Assembly: GCA_907165135.1 (NCBI GenBank) | Contig: OU015568.1 | Span: 8,998,501-9,062,500 of the forward strand | DNA length: 64,000 bases | Origin: Oikopleura dioica | Taxonomy: Eukaryota; Chordata; Appendicularia; Copelata; Oikopleuridae | Direction of reading: 5' to 3' | In this document: positions 1 to 11,200 of the stretch, in pieces | How the letters are laid out: each line of letters begins with the position of its first letter | How positions within the stretch are numbered: the first letter of the stretch is position 1 | Program-made: the position numbers and the translations under genes | The notes under the pieces: model-generated | The model's input: the letters and a program-made list of their open reading frames with translations, nothing else | What the model was told of the DNA's origin: nothing | Database searches by the model: none

Positions 1-382
1 TCTGGATCATCCGAATGACCACCAAGAGCTTCTATCCAATGCTTTTATAGCAGCTGTTTTTATTTTTCTTGTCAGGGGCCCCACACGAAGGGTTTTAACC
101 TTTGACTATTTTTTATTTATGGCAGGGAACACACAAGCAGTCGGTCAAAAATAATTATTATTAGACGCTCCATTAGAGGGTCTTCAATGATTACTTCATC
201 AAAGACAACTTCAGTCGAACCAATGATGCCAATGGGCTTGAAAATTTGACCCCGCTTCCGACTGATTGAGATCTGAATTGAGTTTTACGAGCGCTAGCAA
301 TTAGCGGAAAGGGAGATATAAAGCTGGAATGAGTTCGAAATCATTATCAATTTTCAAATACGAAAACTACAAGGAAGAAGTT
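1..382. other. Non-coding sequence before the first gene
   Basis: I recognise no gene here. It is AT-rich, ends at the start codon of the calcium-sensor gene, and presumably contains that gene's promoter and 5' leader. The first few bases could belong to a gene outside the window, but no supported reading frame enters from the left edge. Confidence 0.4.
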
Positions 383-1085
383 ATGGGCTGCTTTTTGGCA
401 AAATTGAGCGAAGAAGAGATTCTTGAGCTTGAAAAGAGCACGCCTTGTAAGACGCCCATCCCATAAATTTTATTTCAATCCAAACTTTTAGTCTCCAGGA
501 GCGAAATAATCGATTGGCACGAATGTTTCTACACTGACAGTCCTGGCGGGGCGATGAATCAATTCGAATTCACGAAGATGTACTGTCAATTCTTTCCAAA
601 AGGAGATCCAACCGAGTTCTCAAAGTTTCTCTTCAAAAATTTCGACGAAAACGGCGATGGATCGATCGAATTTACGGAGTTTCTGAGTGCGATTTCGATG
701 ACTTCCCGCGGCTCAATTGAGCAAAAACTAGAATGTAAGCTTCATTTTGTAAAACGGCTTTTGAGACCATCTTCAGGGGCGTTCAAACTGTATGATATCG
801 ACGGAGACGGAGCAATCACAAAGGAAGAAATGCTTCAAATTGTCAGGGCGATGTTCTCGATGTTCGGAGACGACGCGATCAAGAACTTGGAAGAAAATAC
901 GCCAGAGAAAAGGGTCGAGAAAATCTTCTCGCTCGTCGACACTGTAATTAAAGACTTTGATGTAAGAGTGATGAGAATTTTTTAAGGATGGAAACGGGGA
1001 TTTGTCGAAAGAAGAGTTTATTCAAGCGGCGAAACTGGACTCGGCAATTGTCAGTGCGCTTTCTTTGTACGATGGACTTATCTAA
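383..1085 (+). CDS. NCS1-like: Neuronal calcium sensor (frequenin/hippocalcin family)
   Basis: EF-hand calcium sensor of the recoverin/NCS family, which couples calcium to membrane targets such as kinases and channels. Exons 383-446, 492-734, 777-943 and 987-1085 join in frame to 190 residues, the usual family length. The start gives MGC, an N-myristoylation signal as in the family. The first EF hand is degenerate; the next loops carry DENGDGSIEFTE, DIDGDGAITKEE and, across the last intron, DTDGNGDLSKEE. The family phrases FFPKGD, TSRG and the C-terminal ALSLYDGL are present. All three introns are GT-AG and 42-45 bases long. Subfamily (NCS1 versus hippocalcin-like) is inferred from the C-terminus and is less certain than the family. 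Confidence 0.9.
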
Positions 1086-1765
1086 TCTGGGTTTTTTAAA
1101 TTGCAGTAAAAATTTTACACCTATTCAAGAAAATGATATTATAAAATGACACTTATTTCAATGGTTACAACATCGAAGTAGAAACGGTACATTTGAAAAA
1201 TCATCACTTTATTCGCTGTTCGAGAGATTGTTTTCAATTTCTGAGATAACTCTGAATAAAATAAATAATAACATGCTCCCTCATTGATTCTAACTATTGA
1301 TTTTACGCAGAAAAGTGTCCTTTTTGCGAAATATCTCGAGCTTGAATGTTCCTTCGCGCGGTGATTGGCCGCCCTCGCTTACTTTCGTCAATGATTCTCC
1401 TTGAAAAACGCTTGTGTGAAAAGAAAACTAAAGTTTTTAAAGTTTGTAAATACAAAAATGAATTGAATGCTAAGAGACTGACTGTGCACCTCTTCCTCTT
1501 TCTTCACAATTATTTTTAAAAATGAATTCTAGAGTTCATAGAATTATATGATTGATATAACAAATGTATCTTATAGGGTACTCTTGTTTTCTGTGACAAA
1601 ATATTTGTTAAAAAAATAAAAATTTTATTTTAACAATTGTTACATTTGTTATTATTAATTGATGAGTTCTGTTTACTGAAACTTCAAGTTTCGATCTATA
1701 AAGTATCTCTAGAAAATTCGTGTGCCTGCGTAACTCTTCAAAAAACGGCCCGAGCTGCCGTGAAT
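1086..1765. other. AT-rich intergenic region
   Basis: About 680 bases with no supported coding sequence. It holds the 3' end of the calcium-sensor gene and the promoter or leader of the next gene. Several AATAAA-like stretches (near 1257 and 1614) could be polyadenylation signals. I see no repeat or RNA gene. Confidence 0.4.
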
Positions 1766-2192
1766 ATGGACTGGGCTGAGTTAGTGTCCCATATTCGCCA
1801 GAAAAACAGCCGCCACAGAGTTCAAATCGACTCGCGCTGCTTTGACGGGTAAGCCAAAAATAATCCTTCCTAAATCAAACATGAATATTTTATTTTTCCC
1901 TAGCTTGAAAAATGTCGAAATCGGAAAAGAAAGCGCCGTTCTGGCGGCTTCTTTTGCACTCTATTCAAACGCCGGCCTCCGCCAAGATCAATTTGACTTT
2001 TTGCTGAAAATCCTGAACACGAATTGGGGCGATTATGCTGCAATTGGAGTTGTCTATGGACTATCTTCTAAGTCCTTCGATGGGAAACAGTTCATTGACG
2101 TTTCTTTCAACGGAACCAAGAAATATCCTGAGAAAACAAAAGAAGAAAATCCGGATTTCTCGATTCACAGGAAATTGGCTTCCGAATTCTAA
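1766..2192 (+). CDS. Small uncharacterised protein upstream of UBR4
   Basis: Two exons, 1766-1848 and 1904-2192, joined by a 55-base GT-AG intron, encode 123 residues. The start codon (MDWAELVSHI) was chosen as the first methionine with a good context before the intron. The protein is soluble, has no signal peptide or membrane segment, and contains a central segment GDYAAIGVVYGLSSKSFDG followed by a charged C-terminus. I do not recognise the family. The stop lies only 69 bases before the UBR4 start on the same strand, so the two could share a polycistronic transcript. The in-frame splice and even codon usage argue that it is a real gene. Confidence 0.6.
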
Positions 2193-2261
2193 AAAATAAT
2201 AAGCTAGATTTATAAAATGTATTATTTAAAATGCCTATAAAAGTCTGAAAGTCTACCGCCG

Positions 2262-5200
2262 ATGGACCGATGTGTCTGAGCCCCATCTCCTTGCATTTTC
2301 GACAGCCCTCATTGAAAAGCTTTCAACTCCTCGAATCAACGCCCTCGTCTATTCTTCCAAATTCCTGACCTACACTTCCAAGACCTTACCGAGCGAGAGG
2401 CAGAATGAAATGTTCACCCACGTCATCAACGCCTTGTCTAAAATGCTCATCGACAACTCGAACATCAACGAAATGAAGAATCTCGGGAAGAGCTTCCTCA
2501 CTGACTTTTGCAACGATGAAGCGTCGATTGAAGGCGTGGCGAAAATGTGCGCCGCTGCGGAAAATGCGGAATACGAAGCAAAGATCTTTGTCATCAGGGT
2601 TAGTGGAGAAACAATCGTGCAGAACCATCATCTTCGTGAGAAAATCCTGCCAATTGTCACTCCCCTCGCTATCGCCACTCTCGCTGAGTGCGACGACGAC
2701 GATGAATCGGATATCCTCCGCGTTCTCGACGAAATCGACAGTTTGAGCATCCAAGAGTTGAAAAACCTCCGCCAGAGCATCGTCAATCTCCGCTTCCGTC
2801 GGAGCGTCTCCTTCAACATCACGCTGATGGAAATCTTCCAGAAACACACTTCTAAATTCCCTCTCGGTCAGTTTTGGAAGGAATTCGGGATCTATGACGA
2901 GTCTGATGAGCGATTTTCCTTCAATATCACCCTCATCATCGACGATTTCATCAAATCTCTCAACGATCCTACCAAGTATGAGTGGCTCCAACAGTTTTTC
3001 AATCTGGCCATCGATGGAATTCTTGCCGGCGCAAAGCTCGACAAAACCGCGCAAATCATGAACATCCTCGCCCTCATGACACTGGAAATCAAAAAGATTC
3101 CCGAAAACAACCTGGCTTCGACTGTCCTCCGAATTTTCGAGAAACTATCCTCGAGTTCGACCTCGATCGTCAATTCTTTCGAAATCCTGAATCTCTTCGA
3201 CTTCATCCTTTCAGAAGAAGACGAAGAAAAGAAGATCCAGAAGTCCTTGTTTCATAAAATCATGGCCGCACGAGTCGATGTATTCGTTGAAAACAAGGTT
3301 CATCTTGAAGAAGAAACTTTTGAAGAACTCAAAGGAATATCAAAAGAAGGATCGACCTTCAAAAAGCTCTCGTACCGTCAAAAGACTGTATGACCGACGA
3401 GATCTTACAGGCCCAGCTAATTTCCATGATCGAGACTGACAAAGACGAAAAGTTCCGGGATTTATCCGCATCAATGCTGAAAAACATCAATCCAGAAAAC
3501 ATCATCCTTTTGTTGCGACTTTCGAGAAAATTGAACATTCAGCAATACCATCCGGTCCTGGAGATATTTGCCAATGATCAAGGGGGAATCGAGACCATCG
3601 ACAGTGTCCTCGACTTCGCCAGTTCGCAAATTGGGAAAGGAGATATTGCCAGTTGGGACGTGCAAACCGCTACGACTCTTGGGTTTTACTTAGCCATGGT
3701 GAAGAATCAATTGAAAAAAGATGATTCCGGGGAGTTTGCGAAAAAAGTCATCGACTTTGGCGCCGCAGTGATAAATAATTACATCGAAAACATCGTTCTC
3801 TTCGCGCAAAAGACGATCGACACTGCTGACGACAACCCATTGCAACTACTTTGCTCGAAATACTTCGATGAACAAGCTAAAGTCTCCTGCCGAACAAAGA
3901 TGTACGAGGCGCAGCAGTGGGGAAGCTACAAAGATACGAAGAACATCTTTAAATTCGACAAATTTGGTCTCGATGGGCTTCTCGCACTCATCAAGAATAC
4001 CGAAAATGTCAAGAAAGATAACGTCATCTCAATTGGCGGAGTTGGTGGTCTTTTTGCGCTGGAAACAGCGGCCGAAATGTTCGAGGAAAAATACAACACA
4101 GAAAAAATCGTCAAAATCACCTTCCAGATGTTTTGCGATTTAATTACAGCATCAATTGAGAAGCTCCAAAAAATCGAGCAGCTGAAAACTGTCAGTGCGC
4201 AAAACATCGACGCCTTGGTGATCGCCGGAGTAAAGCTTGCAAACTCGTCGATCTTCAACAACCTCGAAAAAATTCCTTTGAAGGAATTCACCACTAATGA
4301 AAAAGTAGAATCGTTGCTGAACGAACTGCTTCTTGGCGAACTCATGAAGCTAATCGATTTGAGCCTTGATGAAGGAAGTGTGACGAGATCGTTCATTATC
4401 GGTTCGCATGAAGGAATCCGACTTGTGCTGGATCAGCGGCTTCTTCCTAATCAAACTCTCGTGAACGAGGAAACTGTTCTCAAGATCTTTCAGTACATTG
4501 TCTTGATCACGAACGAATCCTACGGATTAACATGCCAGTTTTTGAAAATTCTCTTGACTCACCGATCTGCTGATGTCACAAAAACTAAGATGAAGCTTCT
4601 CACCGACGAGTTATTGAATCTTGTTCGAGCAGAATCCGCCACCCAAACGGATGTTTCCGAGCTTTTAGAAATTATCAACGCCAAATGCGAACGAACGCTG
4701 TTAGAAAGCATCGCCACAGAGCTGATCGCGCAAATCAGTAAAGGAGCAACTGCGCATGATCTCAAACAACTTGTTGAAATCGCGAATTTAGTACAAGCTG
4801 ACAAAGAAGAAAATGAATCATTTGGAGAGGGAGAGACTAGTCTAGGATATGGGCATGTCCACATTCTCCGAGAGATTGAAAAAGTCCTGGAAGAGCTCCC
4901 GAAAACGATCGATAAGAATGAAAAGCTCTACCCAGCGTTTGAGTACCTAACTCAACTGTCGATTTATTTATCGATGGACGATGAATCGCGTTGGATGTCT
5001 GATGTCGTGAGTCAATTCACCCGAGGGAAGCAAGACACACCCCGGAGCGAGAAAGCAGCGAAAGATGCGAAACTGTGCACTTATACTCACACGCAGCGCG
5101 AGTTCCAGAGCCAGCATTGGTACCACTGTCACAGTTGCAATATGGTTGACAGCGTTGGTGTTTGTTCTACATGCGCTGTCGTTTGTCATGAGGGGCACAA

Positions 5201-8200
5201 CCTGAGTTATGCGAAGCATTCATCATTCTTTTGTGATTGCGGAGCGCAAGACAGAACTCCTGGTCGTCGATCATGCATTGCTCTGACTCCAAGATCCCCA
5301 GGCGTCACTCCTGGCAAAAAGCAGCCCGAGACGGGAACATCGGCAGGTATTTTCAACGCTTCGGAAGAAATTACGCTCAGTATCAACATAACGAATCCAC
5401 TCATCAGAGAGAGGTGCAAAGATGCTCTTACAAAGATGATACCGAAAATCGAAGCTGTCTGCGTCTCACTAGAATCATCCTCAAAAGATGAAGAAACTGC
5501 GGAAGAGAAGGCAAGAGCGCTGCTTGATAGATTCCAAAAGACAACAAAAGCAACAGTGAATAACTATATCAAGGCCGATTTCCAGACCAATCAAGGAGCG
5601 CTGGAAAACGTCAAACCCTCTCTATCTCCTGACGGAAACGAGGCTATAAGAAAAGTGCTTCTTGAGAATTCAATTCACAGAAATTTTGTCGGAGTTCTTG
5701 AAGAAAACCGTGAGAAATACATTGTCGTTCTCCAGGACAAGAATAAAATGTCACTCCTCGCACTTTCCACTCTTCTTTCTCGAAAATCCAACAGCTCCAC
5801 GAACGCTGTCTCGAGGCAGAGTCATTATACAGCTTCATTTACAGTTATGAACGTTCTACCAGCTCCGTACGGTCGATTCATCCTACAGAGTGGAATTCGC
5901 GAAGCAATCATCCACCGAATAAATAATGGTACTTTTGGGGAGAAAATTTCCCTCCATTTGAATACTCCGAGCAATGATTTTATCACTCAAACTCGTTGGA
6001 TTCCTCAACTTCCCGGTTATTTGGCGATCTCAAGCACTAGAAATGTAAAAATCTTCAATTTCTTAGAAGATCCTATGTGTCCACTTTTCAATTTCAAAGT
6101 GAGCGACCAAATTCACGACTTTACGTATTTTTTCATTGGGACCGAACTTCATCTACTAGTCCTTGTTTTGTCAAAAGATGGAGAGAGCGTCTTCATCAAA
6201 AAAGTCACCGACGAAGATAAAGCATCCAAGCATGGAGAAGTGACAATCTCCGAAAAAGTTCAGATAAGAAACGATGTCTTAGTTCCCAAAAACGATCTGC
6301 AGATTTGCTCCAACGGCACGATTTTCTATTCCTTTCAAACTGGAGTTCTTTTCCTTGCATACACGATCGGAAGCACTAAGAAAGGCACCCACAAGAGGCA
6401 AGTTTTCTTCGCTCTTAGCTGCCCTGTTTTCGAAAACAATTGTTGGTCAGTGTCAACAGTCGCTAAAATGCCAGAACTATCCGCTCTGATGAAAGAAATG
6501 CTAACACAAAAAAGATCTTTCGACAAGGACGCGAAGAGCAAGGATGCAGAGGGCTTGATCAAGCTCGCTCCGAATTTTTCTTCTGGGAATACGTCGAGCG
6601 CAAAATACGTTCGTAATCTCCGCGAGGCTACTGGTCATCCTGGTTTGCTCACTGCTTCATACGGCCCACACAGTTTTGCAATTACGTTTACAGAGAGCGA
6701 AATCAACGTCGAATTTCTTGGGGATGTTCGACCAATTCTGGACATTTCCGCGATCGTTCACAACTTTCGCGGTACAGAGAAACCAACGTCGTCGATTCTT
6801 GCTATCGCAGAAGACGGCGCTCTTCGAGGATGGACAATCAACCCAGCGCAAGCAGAGAAAGGCGAGTACTGGAAAAACATGGCTCTTCAAAATACACAAG
6901 TCCCTGTAATCCAAGAAACGAGCAAAGAATACCCGCCCACCTTCTTGGAAGATTTTGAAATCATCACAGACTCAGAGCTCGAGTACCAGTCAAACCAGCT
7001 GCAGCGAGTTTACAATCGCCAGCGTCTTCGTCGATGTCTCGAGCCGGGAAATAACACCAACTCGCATTACGTGACATGGAAGGGTCCCTTCACTCTTTCG
7101 GTGAAAACAGCGAAGATCGTTCGTGGCCTGAGACTTCACTTTGGAGATAATGATGCTCAATCGGCTCCTCATTCCGTCGAGCTCACTCAGTTCAACCGAA
7201 TTGTCACCGTTGGGGACGTCACTCAAGCTCGTTGGTTTGACATTATTCTGACTCCAGAAGAAGCTCTCAATTTGGACGGAAAAATCACTCTAGAGTTCGT
7301 CCCATCTCCAAGTGCTGATCGAAAAATCGTCGTCGACGCAATCAGACTCTACAAAACCAGCCGCAGGGCGATTATGAACGAGAAAAAAACGAAACGACAC
7401 CAAACTCGCCAAGAAGTCGTCCCTCTTCAAGGGACCTCGAGACGATTCTGACTCCCTTCGATGGGCAGCGGTAAAGAGCTACGTATCAGGAGCAAATTTG
7501 GTTACGAAAGCATCTCAGCGCTCGCATTATCTCGAAAAAACTTGGAAATTCGTCGATCCGTACACTGCATCGCCAGTAATGATTCAGCAGTTCAAGGAAA
7601 TCTTGCCCGCAGTCGACTTTGACATGTACTGTGATATTCAGTTAGCTAAAGCGCTCCCTTCGTTCAAAAAATTCGACTGGATGATTTTGCAAACCCTGAT
7701 TGATCAAATTTACGTCGTCGCGGAAAACCGTCCGGCAAACTTCCGCGGTTATTTCACCAATACCCAGTCTTTGAACGCGTTCAAGCTCATTGCGAAGACC
7801 CTCCACGATCTCATCGAATCCTCTGGTTCTTGCTACAAACCAGATGTTTACCCTCAATGCACGAATTTCCGCGATATAACGAGGAAAATTGTGTTTATTC
7901 TGAGCATGGTGAGTCTTCTTGATCCAAGTCAGCTTGAGAATGCGACGAAATTCTTTGACTACTCATCTGAATCACCTGAAATTGTTCTTGGGATGAAAGA
8001 TGCGATTCTTGAAGCGTTGAAATTTGAGCTTCCTGACTCGGGAGGTGCTTTGACGTCGAAAAACAGCGCAGAAATCATCTGCGTTGAAGACACAAATGAA
8101 GATGGCGATGATGATACTGTTGTCGCCGAAGAAGGGATAATGGATATCGACAATGATGATGAAGACGACGACGATGATGACGACGAAGATGACGACGAAG

Positions 8201-11200
8201 ATGAAGACGAGGACGATTATGAAACGGGGACGATTGACGGCGAAGATCATGAGGACGATGATGATGAAGATGATGACAACGATGTAGATATGGAGGAAGA
8301 AGATTTCTCTAGTGAAATCCTCGAAGGCGGCGGAGAAGGATTCCAGAATGACGGAATTGTGGTCGAAATCCCTGGTGACATCAGAGGCATCGATCTTGAC
8401 CGACTTCTCCAGGACAACGACTCCTCAATCGCAGATCTTGCCCTTGCACTATCTATTCAGGCGGATGAACGGCGTCCTGATCCACCAATTAGCCGGCTAC
8501 CCATTCCAACTGTGCCGGACACAATCGAAAGCGACAAAGAACAAGACGAAAATATCCCGAGCACACCTGCTGAAGTAAAAACATCTCCATCAGAAGACCC
8601 AATCTTCTCGAAAGAGCGACAAAGACAGTTCGCTATCAAGCTGATTTCCCAAATCGTTGCTGATGACAAGAATGACGTTCGAATCCAATACCAATTGATT
8701 CTCGCTGCACTGTCGAAATTGGACGTTAATGAGCCAGATGAACTCGATGTGATTGAAAGCGTCATTTCGAGCCTTGTGCTAAAAATCAAGGAGACTAAAT
8801 CATTGCTTCATATTATTATTCTCTCCGAATTCCTCAGATTCAACAATGATTTTACTTCCATCATCTCTCAGCAAATCAGCAATCATGGCATTATCGATAT
8901 TTTCACCAGCTACATTGGAGACAATGTCTCAGTTACGCCAAAGAACTCACAATCTACGACTAAAAAATCATCAGAGCAAGAAAAAGCAGATCAGAAGCCC
9001 TTCATTATTCCAAAAGAATACTCAGCAAACAACAAACTTGGCACTGTCAGCGCCATGCTACGTCTTCTTGAGGCGTTAAAAGAAAGAGATGCTCTTCTTC
9101 AAGTTCCACCGCTGCTGCTTGATCTAGTCATAAAAGTCATCGTCCGCGAGGAATCGTCAAAGTGGTTCATTAATGTCTGCAAGCGTTTTGGTCTTTGCTT
9201 TACGCAGTCGGCTGAAAAGTTCAAAGCTCGCCTCGATCGGGAGAGACTGATCAAGAGCTTCGAAAAACTCCAGGTTTACGCGAACAATGACTCTTTAGAT
9301 CTATCCTACAGTCAGCTCTCTGAGCTTTACGAAGAACTCAAGTCAATTGTTGAGATTGCTCAAAAGGTACTGATGATTTTCGATTCCCCCAACTTACTAA
9401 TTTCTTCCTAGCGACCAGGATCATGGCAAAAATTTGTGGAAAATCGTCCTCATATAATCGAGCTTATCCTCAATCTCCCGACGAACATAGAATGCTGCAA
9501 CAAGGACGTCATCAAGCTCCTTGAAGTGATCGTATCTCCAGTTCAAATTGGCACTCAAAAGTCTCGAAAACAATCCGAGTCGATTTGCGAAAAACGTAAG
9601 CGCTCCAAATCCCAGGGAAGCGCCAAAAATACAGGCGAAAACTTTGTGGACAAATTTCTCGACAGTAAGCGTCCATCGAGCCTCATTTCTCATCCCTTGT
9701 TCGTTCGAAAAAATCTCTTCTCCGAGTCGGAAAGCGTCCGATGGGCAATGCACTCGCTGATGAAAACGCTGTTTGCGGATTGCTCTGATGCTAAAAAGCC
9801 GGTACTCGTCAAGTTTTTGTGGACAATGTTCAACTCTTCGATTCGGTTTGGTCAGCGAGCCATCCAGTACACCGATCTCCTCGGTTTCTTCACGATTAAA
9901 TCTAATATCCCGGCTGAAACGCTCAAGGGATACGGCGATCTTGTTGCAAGAACTTTGAATTCGCAGTTGACTCAACTATCAACACATTCGAATTCGCTAC
10001 TTTACTCAAGACTTGCGGAGCAGCTTTCTTTCGGCGGATTTTATCTTGAATCCCAGCTTTGTCTCTCTTGCAACACTCAGAACGAGGAGTTCACATCATC
10101 AACGATCACGGGCCTCAAGGGTGATACAAAGTACACAACTACCGCTCAGATTTATAAACTCAAAGCCGGCCAGGAAATCCAGCGGGTGAGTATGAAGCTG
10201 ACCGATGTGAAGCGAACGCGACATGTGAAATCAATGACTTTGTATTACACGACAAGAACAAGCATCCCGATTATCGAGCTGAAGAACTCACCACAACTCT
10301 GGTTGAAAGCGAAGACAATCCAACTCTCGCAGGGACAGTCAGAAGTCACTTTCAATCTTCCAGTTTCAATCAAGGCGAACTTCTTGATCATCGAGTTTTC
10401 ATCTTTCTACGACGAGAGCTACTCGATCCCTGAAACGCTTCCTTGCCCTCGATGTTCGAACAATGTTCACACAGATCCAGGAATCTGTGGCAACTGCGGC
10501 GAGAATGTTTTCCAGTGTCACAAATGTCGAATGATCAATTACGACGAGCGGGACCCTTACATTTGTACCCAGTGCGGATTCTGTCGTTATGCCAAGTTCA
10601 GTCTTTCAATGTCATCAAGAAACTGCACCATCGCCGATCCAGTTGAAACAGAAGACGAGCGAAAGCGAGCAGAAGTAGAACTCAAAAAGCAGCTTGTGAA
10701 AGCTGACGCAACCTGGGAAAAACTAATTGTCCAGCGACGTGAGCTAGAGGACTCTTGCTACGAAATCGAAAACGGCGGCAAAGAGGATTGTAAAAAAGAA
10801 GCAAAGCCCAAGGCTCAGCCACTAGTTACAAAATACAATGAGTGCAAGACAAGTCATAACGATATCACATCAATGATTCGAGCAGCAAATGCTTGCCGAG
10901 AAACACTAGCAGATTATGAGAGAAGATCAAACTTGAATGCAGGGCTGGTAAATTAGCGCACTATTTTCTCTCGAAGAAAAAAAAATTAGTGCACTAATTT
11001 TTTTTAGAGACATTTTCGCGTCTTTCGCGCCTTAAGTGCACTAAAATGACACTAATTTTTCCTCTTGAGGAAATTAGTGACTTTTCGAGAGCTGATCTAC
11101 ACTAAAGACGCGAAAAAAGAGGCTCTTTTTCATCATCCAATGGGCTCTTCCCGGATGATAGCTTCATGGAAGACGATTTTTGTCAGGGAAGAATTTCTTC

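Noticed and set aside
2386..3054. 222-residue open frame on the minus strand inside UBR4
   Set aside because: It mirrors the UBR4 coding frame in codon-biased sequence and shows no family features or splice logic of its own.
3388..3410. A 23-base GT-AG intron in UBR4 that would also repair the first frame change
   Set aside because: It is much shorter than any other intron here (32 bases or more), and the downstream frame already reads well before it (ALVPSKDCMTDEILQ), so a one-base error at the A5 run is simpler. It cannot be excluded without cDNA.
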